Assembly (NCBI GenBank): GCA_041918675.1
Contig: JAYRVF010000007.1
Coordinates: 62,001 to 126,000, forward strand
Length of the DNA: 64,000 nt
From: SCUB01 sp041918675
GTDB lineage: Bacteria; Pseudomonadota; Alphaproteobacteria; Rhizobiales; Xanthobacteraceae
Direction of reading: 5' to 3'
The first letter of the stretch is position 1. The number at the start of each line of letters is the position of its first letter. Both the position numbers and the translations under genes were made by a program. The notes beneath the pieces were generated by a model. The model was not told where the DNA came from and made no database searches. It saw nothing but the letters and a program-made list of their open reading frames with translations. Below, piece by piece: positions 17,214 to 26,103 of the stretch.

Positions 17214-18086
17214 ATGAATTATCGACACGCCTTTCACGCCGGAAATTTCGCCGACGTGCTCAAGCACGCGGTGCTTGCCCGCATCCTCGTCTATCTGCAC
17301 GACAAGCCGACGCCGTTCCGCGTCATCGATACGCACGCGGGCGCCGGCCTTTACGATCTGACCGGAGAGGAAGCGCGGCGGGGCGGGGAGTGGCGGGACG
17401 GTATCGGGCGGCTGATGACGGCGTCGCTTTCCGAGGCGGCGGCCGCGTTCCTCGCGCCCTATCTCGACATCGTGCGCGCCCATAACGCGACATCGACCGG
17501 CGACGCGCTCGTCGCCTATCCGGGTTCCCCGCTGATCGCGCGCGCGCTGCTTCGGCCGAACGACCGGCTCGTCGTCTGCGAGATCGAGCCCTCGGCTCAC
17601 GCCGCGCTCGTTTCCGTGTTGCGGCGCGATACGCAGGCCCGCGTCGTCGACCTCGACGGCTGGACGGCGCTCGGCGCGTTCGTTCCCCCGCCGGAACGCC
17701 GCGGCGTGGTGTTGATCGATCCGCCGTTCGAACGGCGCCACGAGTTCGAACACCTGGCGCGCGGATTCGAGACCGCTTATCGCAAATGGCCGACGGGAAT
17801 TTACCTCATCTGGTATCCGGTAAAGGACCAGCGGGCGGCCGAGGCATTCGCCAACCGCGTGGCCGGTCGCGCGACGAAATCCCTGCAAGTCGAGTTGACC
17901 GTCGGCTCGCGGGCGTCCGGTCCGGGCCTCCTCGGCGCCGGCATGATCATCGTCAATCCGCCGTGGGTCCTGGAACCGGAGCTACGCCGCGTGGCGCGGG
18001 AACTCACCGACGTGCTGGCGCGCGACCGAGGCGCGGCGTTTATGTTGCGCGCGCGAAGCGAGGACGACGCCCGCGCGGAAAGATAA
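17214..18086 (+). CDS. rlmJ: 23S rRNA (adenine(2030)-N6)-methyltransferase
   Basis: RlmJ methylates A2030 of 23S rRNA. The 290-residue protein begins MNYRHAFHAGNFADVLKH, the family signature. It has the SAM-binding segment IDTHAGAGLYDL and the N6-adenine methylase tetrad DPPF (169-172). Length fits the family (E. coli about 280). Confidence 0.93.
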   Translation: MNYRHAFHAGNFADVLKHAVLARILVYLHDKPTPFRVIDTHAGAGLYDLTGEEARRGGEWRDGIGRLMTASLSEAAAAFLAPYLDIVRAHNATSTGDALVAYPGSPLIARALLRPNDRLVVCEIEPSAHAALVSVLRRDTQARVVDLDGWTALGAFVPPPERRGVVLIDPPFERRHEFEHLARGFETAYRKWPTGIYLIWYPVKDQRAAEAFANRVAGRATKSLQVELTVGSRASGPGLLGAGMIIVNPPWVLEPELRRVARELTDVLARDRGAAFMLRARSEDDARAER

Positions 18087-18304
18087 ATGTGACGCGAGCA
18101 CCATGGCCAATTCGTGTTGATCCGTATTATGCTTGCGCGTGGCGAGGGCGGATTTGCGTGCCATCCCGGTAACGGGACGGTGAAGTGACTGAGGCCTTTG
18201 GTGCGCGAGACCACATGGCCGATGCCTTCCGTGACGAACGTCCGGTCGAGCCAACGCGTCGATTGCGCGGGCGCGTTGCGAATTGCGGCGAGAGGAGTGT
18301 GGCG

Positions 18305-18526
18305 ATGGCCATGACGGGTACCGTCAAATTTTTTAATGGCGAGCGGGGATATGGATTCATCAAGCCCGATGACGGCGGGCGCGATGTGTTCGTCCATATC
18401 ACCGCCGTCGAACGTGCCGGACTTAAGGCGCTTTCGGAAGGACAGAGGATTTCCTTTGACGTCGAGCCGGACAAGAAAGGCAAGGGTCCAAAAGCGGTTA
18501 ATTTGGTCGTCACAGCGAGCGCGTGA
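18305..18526 (+). CDS. cold shock protein, CspA family
   Basis: A 73-residue single-stranded nucleic-acid-binding protein with RNP1-like GYGFIKP and RNP2 VFVHI. A GAGAGGAG ribosome site precedes the ATG at 18305. A second in-frame ATG lies two codons on. The 218-bp leader region upstream may hold cold-responsive RNA structure, but I cannot show one. Confidence 0.93.
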   Translation: MAMTGTVKFFNGERGYGFIKPDDGGRDVFVHITAVERAGLKALSEGQRISFDVEPDKKGKGPKAVNLVVTASA

Positions 18527-19016
18527 GACGCGGGCGAAGCGCGAGCGCTTCACCGGCCGATCATGCTTGAATTCGGAATTGTGACTGTCGGCGCGAGGGT
18601 CGACCGCGCGCATCGCGATACACGTGTCGCGTGACGCCTGAACATTTATGCCGGCGATTTCAAGAAATGCCTTGGTGCAAGGATTTCGAGAGCGGAGATT
18701 TTTCGGCCGGGTCTTGAGGCCGAAGCGGAAACCCCGTCCAATTACGCCGACAAACAAGGCTTCCAAAAAAGGAACCCCGGGCGCAAGACCCGGGGTATCA
18801 GTTCGCGGCCCACCGCCGCAATCGGTGCGCCGGTCGCAAGGCCGACGCTGCCGCCTGGATCACGATGATTGGGATCGACACGATCCAAATTCATGAACGT
18901 GATCGACTTTCCTGGATCGGCATTCCTTGACCGACTTTCCGCCTCCGCCCGCTACGTCGTCCGAACGTTGCCCCTATGGTGCTCGGTGAGACGAAGCCAT
19001 CTCGCCGGCGAACGCC
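18527..19016. other. 490-bp spacer with two hairpins
   Basis: No gene is supported here. A perfect 7-bp hairpin (18536-18551) follows the cold-shock stop codon. A stronger terminator-like hairpin at 18774-18796 faces the minus strand. The remaining reading frames are short and basic, with no recognisable motif. Confidence 0.5.
18764..18796 (-). terminator. intrinsic terminator, minus strand
   Basis: The stem ACCCCGGG / CCCGGGGT (18774-18781 with 18789-18796) has a 7-nt loop. On the minus strand it is followed by TTCC and six T residues. It probably ends the transcript of the outer-membrane protein gene, leaving a 3' UTR of about 220 nt. Confidence 0.7.
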
Positions 19017-19646
19017 CTAGAAGTGGTAGTTCACGCCGAGCCGCAGCACGTTGAAGCCGTAGCCGTTGCTCGTTCCGATGCCGGTGATGTTGAAGGACTG
19101 ACTGGCGAGGTCGACGTAGAGATATTCGACCTTGGCCGACCAGTTCGGCGCGAAGCCGAATTCGGCGCCGAGGCCCGCCGTCCAGCCCCAGGTCGCGCGC
19201 CATTCGACCAGCGGCAGGCTTTCGCCGCGCAAGGCGCCGACGGCCAGGCCCGCCGTTCCATACAGCAGGAAGTTGTTGAAGGCGTAGCCGACGCGCCCGC
19301 GCGCGGTTCCGAACCAGGGATTGGCGAATTTCCAGGTCGCGAACACGTCGTCGGCCGCGGTGACCTGCGCGTCGAGTTCGGCGCCGAACACGAGGTTGCC
19401 GGATTGCCAGTTATAGCCGGCCTGCAAGCCGCCCGAGACGCCCGAGGGCCGCGTCGGGTCGCCGTAGATGCGGCCCCACTGGTAGCCGAGATTGCCGCCG
19501 ATATAGGGGCCGGCCCAGCTAAACGCGTTGACCGGCGAGTTGACCCCATAGACGGGCGCGCGGCCGCGCCCGAGGTCGGCGGCTTCCGCCGATGTGGTTG
19601 CGATCGCGGCGGCGGCGACGAACGCGGAAACGATAAGTCTTGTCAT
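19017..19646 (-). CDS. Omp25/Omp31-like outer-membrane beta-barrel protein
   Basis: A 209-residue protein with a signal peptide (MTRLIVSAFVAAAAIATTSA) and then the family features: AADLG after the cleavage site, FSWAGPYIGGNLGYQWG, alternating amphipathic strands, VEYLYVDL, and a C-terminal aromatic LGVNYHF typical of 8-stranded barrels. A GAGGAGG ribosome site precedes the ATG. A perfect CtrA box lies about 130 bp upstream, so it may be cell-cycle regulated. Confidence 0.9.
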   Translation of the reverse strand: MTRLIVSAFVAAAAIATTSAEAADLGRGRAPVYGVNSPVNAFSWAGPYIGGNLGYQWGRIYGDPTRPSGVSGGLQAGYNWQSGNLVFGAELDAQVTAADDVFATWKFANPWFGTARGRVGYAFNNFLLYGTAGLAVGALRGESLPLVEWRATWGWTAGLGAEFGFAPNWSAKVEYLYVDLASQSFNITGIGTSNGYGFNVLRLGVNYHF

Positions 19647-20016
19647 AGTTGCCTCCTCGCGTCGGCAAGGCCGTGGTGCGTGCCGTGGCGTCCGTGCCGC
19701 CAGCGATGATGCGCGCGCCCCGCGGTGGTTACCGGATTCAGGCATTTCATCGATAAGATTTATCGAGATTTTTAAGTTAAATACTTGTTAATCGGATGAG
19801 CCGCGAAAATATCGTCGTTAAGAATGCGTTAGCGGTGGAGTCTTCGCGCGAAGAGCAATTGCGCGGCGAGATCGGAAAGTCTGTCGCGGCCAATCATGCG
19901 CGCGCCATGACTTCGACGCGCGTCGGCGAAGACTTTCGCTATTGGCGCGATGGGTCGGGAAGACTTGTCGAAAACTTCGACTGGCCCCGAGCGCGCGGAA
20001 TGCCTACTTTGACGCC
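19647..20016. other. divergent omp / uvrC intergenic region
   Basis: An AT-rich island in a GC-rich context. It contains a palindrome CGATAA-GAT-TTATCG (19751-19765) and, next to it, the CtrA box. A 74-codon open frame toward uvrC has no recognisable features and I leave it uncalled. Confidence 0.5.
19776..19791 (-). promoter_or_regulatory. CtrA binding box
   Basis: The minus strand reads TTAACAAGTATTTAAC, an exact match to the CtrA consensus TTAA-N7-TTAAC. It lies about 130 bp upstream of the outer-membrane protein ATG. CtrA boxes of alphaproteobacteria sit at such distances in cell-cycle promoters. Binding is inferred. Confidence 0.65.
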
Positions 20017-22119
20017 ATGACGAAGACCAAGAAGGATGCCGCGTCCGCCGCGCCTGCCGCCGATCTCGATCCGGCGACGACGGCGGTGGAGGAAGAGGAG
20101 GAGCTTCCGCTTCCCGAAACCGTCGACGACGACGGACGGCCGGCGTCGAGCGCGCTCAATCTCGGCAGCGCGGCGATCGAGAGCGCGATGCGGCACGCGC
20201 CCGCCGGGCCCGGCGTCTACCGCATGATGAACGCGGCGCGCGAGGTGCTCTACGTCGGCAAGGCCAAGAACATCCGCAAGCGCCTGATCGCCTATGCCCG
20301 TCCCGCCGGACAGAACGAACGCATCGCGCGCATGATCGCGGCGACCGCCTCGCTCGAATTCGTCTCGACCGGGACGGAAACCGAGGCCTTGCTGCTCGAA
20401 GCCAACCTCATCAAGCAATTGCGGCCGCGCTTCAACGTGCTGATGCGCGACGACAAGTCTTTTCCCTATATCCTCATCACCGGCGATCACTGGGCGCCGC
20501 GCATTCTCAAGCACCGCGGAGCGCAATCGCGCGCCGGCGGCTATTACGGCCCCTTCGCCTCGGCCGGCGCCGTCGACCGCACCATCAACGCGCTGCAGCG
20601 CGCCTTTCTGATCCGGTCCTGCACCGACGCCTTTTTCGAAAGCCGGACGCGTCCTTGCCTGCTCCACCAGATCAAGCGCTGCGCCGGACCCTGCACCGGC
20701 GAGATCGATTTCGCCGGATACGCCGAACTCGTGCGCGAGGCGAAGGAATTCCTCACCGGCCGCAGCCATCTGGTGAAGGAGATGCTCGCCACGGAAATGG
20801 AGAAGGCGTCCGCCGAGCTTGCGTTCGAGCGGGCCGCGCTCTACCGCGACCGGCTCGCCGCGCTGTCGGCGATCCAGGCCCAGCAGGGGATCAATCCGCG
20901 CTCGGTCGAGGAAGCGGACGTGTTCGCGATCCATCAGGATGGCGGCTATTCCTGCGTCGAGGTGTTCTTCTTCCGGACCGGACAGAACTGGGGCAACCGC
21001 GCCTATTTTCCGCGCGCCGATCGCGCGCTGCCCGCGGGCGAGGTGCTCGGGGCGTTCCTGGCGCAGTTCTACGACGACAAGCCGCCGCCCCGCCTCGTCC
21101 TGTTGTCGGAGGATATTCCCGAGCGCGAATTGCTGGCGAGCGCGCTCGGCGCCAAGGCGGGCGTTCGCGTCGAGGTGGTCACGCCCAGGCGCGGCGAGAA
21201 ATGGGAACTGGTCCGCCACGCGGCGGCGAACGCGCGCGAGGCGCTGGGGCGCAAGCTCGCCGAGACCGCGACGCAAAACCGGATGATGCGTGCGCTCGCC
21301 GATCTTCTCGAACTTCCCGGCGCGCCGCGCCGCATCGAGGTCTACGACAACAGCCACATTCAGGGCACCAACGCGGTCGGCGCCATGATCGTCGCCGGCG
21401 CGGAGGGATTCCTCAAGAGCGCCTATCGCAAGTTCAACATCGCGTCGGCCGGGCTGACGCCCGGCGACGACTACGGGATGATGCGCGAGGTCCTCGGGCG
21501 GCGTTTCAGGCGCTTGTCGCGCGAACTCGCCGCGGCGCGCGGCGAGGAGGCCGGCGTCGAGGCCACCATCGCGGCCGGCTTCGAAGCCGGCGGCAAGGCG
21601 CGCGGCGAGGTGGCCGATACCGCCGAAGCCGACGTCGAGAGGGAGGCCGGGGACGATCATCCGCGCCTGCCGGACCTCGTCATCATCGACGGCGGTCCCG
21701 GCCAGCTTCGCGTCGCGCGCGAGACGCTCGCCGGGCTCGGCTGCGCCGATGTGCCGTTGCTGGCGGTGGCCAAGGGGCCCGATCGCGACGCAGGCCGCGA
21801 GACGCTCCACCGCGTCGATCGTCCCCCGCTCAAGCTCGAACCGCGCGACCCGATCCTCTATTTCATCCAGCGCCTGCGCGACGAAGCGCACCGCTTCGCC
21901 GTCGGCTCCCATCGCAAGCGGCGCGAGCGCGATCTACGCGAGGCGGGCTTGCGCGAAATTCCCGGCATCGGCCCGGTGCGCAAGCGCGCGCTGCTGCGCC
22001 ATTTCGGCACGCTCAAGGCGATCGAGCGCGCCTCGCTCGCCGATCTCGCGCGCGTGCCCGGCATCAACGCGGAGACCGCGCGGCGCATTCATGATTTCTT
22101 TCGCGCGTCGGCGGGTTGA
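20017..22119 (+). CDS. uvrC: excinuclease ABC subunit C
   Basis: UvrC makes both incisions in nucleotide excision repair. The 700-residue protein has an acidic N-terminal tail (about 1-60), the GIY-YIG nuclease domain (GPGVYRMMNAAREVLYVGKAKNIRKR region), a UVR motif, the RNase H-like domain with YDNSHIQG and IIDGGPGQL, and C-terminal helix-hairpin-helix repeats. A Gly/Ala/Glu-rich insertion of about 50 residues interrupts the RNase H-like domain before DLVIIDGG. UvrB is encoded at 42425-45166. Confidence 0.96.
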   Translation: MTKTKKDAASAAPAADLDPATTAVEEEEELPLPETVDDDGRPASSALNLGSAAIESAMRHAPAGPGVYRMMNAAREVLYVGKAKNIRKRLIAYARPAGQNERIARMIAATASLEFVSTGTETEALLLEANLIKQLRPRFNVLMRDDKSFPYILITGDHWAPRILKHRGAQSRAGGYYGPFASAGAVDRTINALQRAFLIRSCTDAFFESRTRPCLLHQIKRCAGPCTGEIDFAGYAELVREAKEFLTGRSHLVKEMLATEMEKASAELAFERAALYRDRLAALSAIQAQQGINPRSVEEADVFAIHQDGGYSCVEVFFFRTGQNWGNRAYFPRADRALPAGEVLGAFLAQFYDDKPPPRLVLLSEDIPERELLASALGAKAGVRVEVVTPRRGEKWELVRHAAANAREALGRKLAETATQNRMMRALADLLELPGAPRRIEVYDNSHIQGTNAVGAMIVAGAEGFLKSAYRKFNIASAGLTPGDDYGMMREVLGRRFRRLSRELAAARGEEAGVEATIAAGFEAGGKARGEVADTAEADVEREAGDDHPRLPDLVIIDGGPGQLRVARETLAGLGCADVPLLAVAKGPDRDAGRETLHRVDRPPLKLEPRDPILYFIQRLRDEAHRFAVGSHRKRRERDLREAGLREIPGIGPVRKRALLRHFGTLKAIERASLADLARVPGINAETARRIHDFFRASAG

Positions 22120-22218
22120 GGCGAAATCCACGCCGGCCTGTCATCGCGTCGCGGCGCCGGGCGTGGACAGTATCTTTCGGGTGTTGACCCGGGGCCCGCG
22201 AGGGTATTGGTTTGGGCC

Positions 22219-22827
22219 ATGACGCAAGCCACGACGAGATCGGACCAGAGCCGCGGCATCGCATTGGCCAACCTGTTGACCTATGCGCGCATCGCCGTGG
22301 TGCCGATCGTTGTCGGCTGCGTCTACTGGCAGTCGATTCACGGCGGCCCGCTGTGGCTGCGATGGGTGGCGCTGTTCTTTTTCATCGCCGCCGGAATCAC
22401 GGATTTTCTCGACGGCTACGTCGCGCGCCTGTGGGACCAGCAGTCGACCTTCGGCCGCATCCTCGATCCGATCGCGGACAAGCTGCTGGTCGCCTCGTGC
22501 CTGCTCATCCTCGCCGCCGACGAGACCATCCGCGCCTGGTCGCTGTGGGCGGCGGTGGTCATTCTGTGCCGCGAAATCCTGGTGTCGGGCCTGCGCGAAT
22601 ATCTGGCCGAGCTTCAGGTCAGCCTGCCGGTGTCGCGGCTCGCCAAATGGAAAACGACCGGGCAACTCGTGGCGATCGGATTTCTGCTCGCGGGCGAGGC
22701 GGGAGAGCAGGTGCTGCCCTATACCACGCAGATCGGCCTCGTGCTGTTGTGGATCTCGGCGCTGGTCACGCTCTATACCGGGTGGGACTATTTCCGCGCC
22801 GGCGTCCGCCATCTGAACGAGAGTTGA
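22219..22827 (+). CDS. pgsA: CDP-diacylglycerol--glycerol-3-phosphate 3-phosphatidyltransferase
   Basis: PgsA makes phosphatidylglycerol phosphate at the inner membrane. The 202-residue protein has several membrane helices and the full CDP-alcohol phosphotransferase motif: DFLDGYVAR, then G and two further Asp residues in GRILDPIADK. The stop is 2 bp before the moaD start, so the genes are probably co-transcribed. Confidence 0.93.
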   Translation: MTQATTRSDQSRGIALANLLTYARIAVVPIVVGCVYWQSIHGGPLWLRWVALFFFIAAGITDFLDGYVARLWDQQSTFGRILDPIADKLLVASCLLILAADETIRAWSLWAAVVILCREILVSGLREYLAELQVSLPVSRLAKWKTTGQLVAIGFLLAGEAGEQVLPYTTQIGLVLLWISALVTLYTGWDYFRAGVRHLNES

Positions 22828-22829
22828 GC

Positions 22830-23081
22830 ATGAAGGTGCTGTATTTCGCCTGGGTCCGCGAGCGCGTCGGCAAGGACGAGGAGACGATCGATCCGCCGGC
22901 GGACGTGCGCACGGTGGCCGATCTGGTGACCTGGCTTTCCGGGCGCGGCGAGGAATATGCCCATGCGTTCGAGAACGCCGCGATCGTGCGCGCCGCGATC
23001 GACCGCATGCATGTGCCGCCGGAAACCCCGATCGCCGGCGCCGGCGAAATCGCCTTCTTTCCCCCGATGACCGGCGGCTGA
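22830..23081 (+). CDS. moaD: molybdopterin synthase sulfur carrier subunit
   Basis: MoaD is the ubiquitin-like carrier that donates sulfur during molybdopterin synthesis. The 83-residue protein starts MKVLYFAWVRE and ends in the required Gly-Gly (FFPPMTGG). It lies between pgsA and moaE. Confidence 0.93.
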   Translation: MKVLYFAWVRERVGKDEETIDPPADVRTVADLVTWLSGRGEEYAHAFENAAIVRAAIDRMHVPPETPIAGAGEIAFFPPMTGG

Positions 23082-23176
23082 GACGCGCGTTCGGGCGCGC
23101 GTTCGGGCGATTGTCTTCCCGTTTGCCGGCGCAAATGCCGCTGGACAGGAGGACCGTTTGCGCCATATTCGCGCGC

Positions 23177-23653
23177 ATGAGCGAGCCCGTCACCATTCGG
23201 CTGCAACGCGAGGATTTCGACGCGTCCGCGGAAGCGGCGGCGCTCGCGCGTGGGCGCGTGGATGTCGGCGCGGTCGTCACCTTCACGGGAATTTGCCGCG
23301 GCGAGGAAAAGGGCGAGCCGATCGCGGCGATGACGCTAGAGCATTATCCGGGCATGGCGGAGGCCGAGATCGCGCGCCATGTCGCCGAGGCGCGCGCGCG
23401 CTGGCCGCTCATCGGCGTGACCGTGATACACCGTCACGGCCGTCTGGTGCCGGGCGACAATATCGTTCTCGTCGTCACCGCCTCGGCCCATCGCGCCGCC
23501 GCGTTCTCGGCGGCGGAATTTCTGATGGACTATCTCAAGACCAGCGCGCCGTTCTGGAAACGCGAGGAGCGCGCGGCCGGCGCGTCGTGGGTCTCGGCGC
23601 GCGGCGAGGACGACGCGGCGAAGGAGCGCTGGCGGCGATTGCCGGCGACCTGA
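23177..23653 (+). CDS. moaE: molybdopterin synthase catalytic subunit
   Basis: MoaE joins sulfur from MoaD to precursor Z. The 158-residue protein contains TFTGICRGEE, EHYPGMAE, HRHGRLVPGDNIV and the C-terminal FWKREER segment, where the catalytic lysine sits. The start at 23177 gives a family-length protein. Confidence 0.93.
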   Translation: MSEPVTIRLQREDFDASAEAAALARGRVDVGAVVTFTGICRGEEKGEPIAAMTLEHYPGMAEAEIARHVAEARARWPLIGVTVIHRHGRLVPGDNIVLVVTASAHRAAAFSAAEFLMDYLKTSAPFWKREERAAGASWVSARGEDDAAKERWRRLPAT

Positions 23654-23696
23654 GGCGCGCGGCGGGACCCGAACGGCGACAGGCAAGGAGCGACAG

Positions 23697-24605
23697 GTGG
23701 TCAAGCGCGCGCGGCCGAAGGAACTCGTCACGATCCTCGATTTCGTCCGTTACGCCGTGAGCCGGTTCAACGAGGCGGGCGTGGTGGTGGCGCACGGCAC
23801 GAGCGATCCGGTCGCCGAGGCCGCCTTTCTGATCGGCGAAACCCTGCATCTGAGCCCGGATCATTTCGAGGCCTTCCTCGGCGCGCGCGTCTCCGCGCGG
23901 GAGGCCGGCGCGATCGTCGACCTTATCGAGCAACGCGTCCGCACGCGCAAGCCCGCCGCCTATCTCGTCAAGCGCGTCTACATGCGGGGCCTGCCGTTCC
24001 ACGTCGACCAGCGCGTCATCGTGCCGCGCTCCTTTATCGGCGAGATACTCGAAATGCATTTTTCCGGCGACGCGGCCTCGCTGATCGCCGATCCCGGCGC
24101 GATCGGGCGCGTGCTCGATCTGTGCACCGGTTCGGGCTGCCTGGCGATCCTGGCGGCGCGCGCCTTTCCGAATGCCGAGATCGACGCGGTCGATCTTTCC
24201 AAAAAAGCGCTGGAAGTGGCCGCGCGCAATGTCGGCGATTACGGGCTGGAAGATCGCGTGCGCCTTTATCAGGGCGACCTGTTCGCCGCGGTTGGCGGCG
24301 CGCGCTATGATCTCATCATCACCAATCCGCCCTATGTCGACGCCGAGGGCATGGCGAGTCTGCCGCGCGAATGCCGCTTCGAGCCGAAGCTCGCGCTCGA
24401 CGGCGGCCTCGACGGCCTCGACATCGTGCGCCGGATCATCGCCGGCGCTGGCCGCCATTTGACGGAAGAGGGTGGCCTGCTTTGCGAGGTCGGGCGCGGC
24501 CGCGCGGCGCTGGAGGAAGCCTATCCCGATCTCCCCTTCCTCTGGCTCGACAGCGAGGAGAGCGAGGGGGAAGTGTTCTGGCTCGAAGCCGCCGCGCTGG
24601 GCTGA
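23697..24605 (+). CDS. prmB: ribosomal protein L3 glutamine methyltransferase (PrmB-like)
   Basis: A 302-residue SAM-dependent glutamine N5-methyltransferase with motif I VLDLCTGSGCLAI and the signature NPPYVDAEGM. The segment MRGLPFHVDQRVIVPRS is characteristic of PrmB (ribosomal protein L3) rather than PrmC (release factors). The start is GTG after an AAGGAG ribosome site. Confidence 0.9.
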   Translation: MVKRARPKELVTILDFVRYAVSRFNEAGVVVAHGTSDPVAEAAFLIGETLHLSPDHFEAFLGARVSAREAGAIVDLIEQRVRTRKPAAYLVKRVYMRGLPFHVDQRVIVPRSFIGEILEMHFSGDAASLIADPGAIGRVLDLCTGSGCLAILAARAFPNAEIDAVDLSKKALEVAARNVGDYGLEDRVRLYQGDLFAAVGGARYDLIITNPPYVDAEGMASLPRECRFEPKLALDGGLDGLDIVRRIIAGAGRHLTEEGGLLCEVGRGRAALEEAYPDLPFLWLDSEESEGEVFWLEAAALG

Positions 24606-24636
24606 GCGCCGTGCCGCGATCGGGCGCGCGCGGGTA

Positions 24637-25527
24637 TCAGGCGGCCGCGGCACTGCCCTTCGGATCGACCGTCGCGGTATAGTCGTCCATCAACTGCTTG
24701 CTGATCGCGCCGGGCGTGAAACGCCAGTCGGCGATCTCCGACACCGGCGTGACTTCCGCCGCCGTGCCGGTGATGAAGCACTCCGAAAATCCCGACAGCT
24801 CGTCCGGCATGATGCGCCTCTCGATCACCTCGATGCCGCGCCGCTTGGCGAGGTCGATCACGGTGCGCCGCGTGATGCCGTCGAGGAAGCAGTCGGCGAT
24901 CGGCGTGTGGATTTTGCCGTCGACGATGAAGAAGATGTTGGCGCCGGTGCATTCGGCGACGCGCCCTTCCCAGTCGAGCATCATCGCGTCGGCGTAGCCC
25001 TTGCGCTCGGCCTTGTGCTTGGAGATCGTGCAGATCATGTAGAGGCCGGCCGCCTTCGCCTTGGCCGGCGCGGTGCGCGGGTCGGGCCGGCGATAGTCGG
25101 CGAGATCGAGGCGGATGCCCTTGAGCCGCTCGGCGGGGTCGAAATAGCTCGGCCATTGCCAGCAGGCGATGGCGAGATGGATGGTGTTGGCCTGCGCCGA
25201 GACGCCCATCATCTCCGAGCCGCGCCAGGCGACGGGGCGGATATAGGCGTCGGTCTGGCCGTTCCTTTCCAGCACCAGCTTCTTGGCGGCGTCGATCTCG
25301 GCGACCGAATAGGGCACCTCGAAGTCGAGCATGCGCGCGGAGGCCTTCAGCCGTTCGGAATGCTCGGTGTTTCTGAAAATCTCGCCGCCATAGGCGCGCT
25401 CGCCCTCGAACACGCAGCTGCCGTAATGCAGGCCGTGCGAGAGCACATGGAGATTGGCGTCGGCCCATGGGACCAGTTTGCCATCGTACCAGATGACACC
25501 GTCGATCTTATCGAATGACACGCCCAT
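24637..25527 (-). CDS. ilvE: branched-chain amino acid aminotransferase
   Basis: IlvE catalyses the last step of valine, leucine and isoleucine synthesis. The 296-residue PLP enzyme (fold type IV) has HGLHYGSCVFEGERAY, the Lys in the segment SKHKAERKGYADAM, and EVTPVSEI near the C-terminus. It converges with prmB. Confidence 0.93.
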   Translation of the reverse strand: MGVSFDKIDGVIWYDGKLVPWADANLHVLSHGLHYGSCVFEGERAYGGEIFRNTEHSERLKASARMLDFEVPYSVAEIDAAKKLVLERNGQTDAYIRPVAWRGSEMMGVSAQANTIHLAIACWQWPSYFDPAERLKGIRLDLADYRRPDPRTAPAKAKAAGLYMICTISKHKAERKGYADAMMLDWEGRVAECTGANIFFIVDGKIHTPIADCFLDGITRRTVIDLAKRRGIEVIERRIMPDELSGFSECFITGTAAEVTPVSEIADWRFTPGAISKQLMDDYTATVDPKGSAAAA

Positions 25528-25772
25528 GGCTCGTCTCCCAGCATTGTCCCGTTTCGCGGCCGCTCCGGGCGCCCGCGCCCGCCGCCGTTTTGCCTCGGCC
25601 CGCAACTCCCGGTATGGTCGTCCAGTATGTCGGTCAAGGCCGTTGGCGACAATAATCGCGGCCCTGCCGACGCGCAGGGGGCCTCGACGAAACGTACGGA
25701 AATTCCAGGTCGTCGCGCTACGACGAACGAATATTTCGCTATCGTGGCCGTTTTTGTAACAAGTGATCCGAA

Positions 25773-25795
25773 TTATGTCAATATAGCTGACATAA
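25773..25795. promoter_or_regulatory. operator-like palindrome TTATGTCA-N7-TGACATAA
   Basis: Perfect 8-bp arms around a 7-nt AT-rich centre, in the divergent region. It has the form of a dimer-binding operator. The MarR protein encoded downstream is one candidate ligand, and an unlinked regulator is equally possible. Confidence 0.5.
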
Positions 25796-25879
25796 AAATA
25801 TCGCCGGGGATTTGCGTGGGGGCCAGGCGGCGCTAGAGCATGGTCGGCGCGCGAGAGGCCGGACCTTCAAGGCGCTTGC

Positions 25880-25984
25880 GGGTGTGGAGTGTTCGAGGGC
25901 GAAGTTCACCGGTGTGAAGTCTTCGGGTGCGAAGTCTTCGAGGGCGATGTCCTCGGGTGCGAAGTTGGCGGGTGCGCCAAGGCG
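25880..25984. repeat. 15-bp imperfect tandem repeat, 7 units
   Basis: Seven 15-bp units related to GGGTGCGAAGTCTTC run head to tail. The unit length is a multiple of three, so every frame stays open. On the minus strand it reads as repeated DFAPE-type pentapeptides. Confidence 0.85.
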
Positions 25985-26103
25985 TTGAATCGGTGCATGG
26001 TCGTGGTGCCGGCCCGCTGCCTCGCCGGGAGCCTTGCGCCGGCGAAGCCTACCAAGCAAGCGCCACGGCGGTCACCACGCGCGAGGACAGCAACGAGCCG
26101 GCG

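Larger units (their letters stand above)
25528..26103. other. 576-bp ilvE / petP divergent region
   Basis: This region holds promoters for ilvE and for the MarR-led operon, a 23-bp palindrome (25773-25795) in an AT-rich patch, and a tandem 15-bp repeat (25880-25984). Open frames across the repeat read as pentapeptide-like repeats on both strands, but no ribosome site or family supports a gene. Confidence 0.5.

Noticed and set aside
19796..20020. A 74-codon plus-strand frame between omp and uvrC
   Set aside because: There is no recognisable motif and it runs through the uvrC start. It lies in the regulatory region with the CtrA box.
25776..25792. TGT-N11-ACA inside the palindrome as a NifA site
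   Set aside because: NifA sites are TGT-N10-ACA. The spacing is wrong and no nitrogen-fixation gene is nearby.
25889..26059. A pentapeptide-repeat protein across the 15-bp array
   Set aside because: Frames are open on both strands because the unit is a multiple of three. There is no start with a ribosome site, and the repeats stop with the DNA array.
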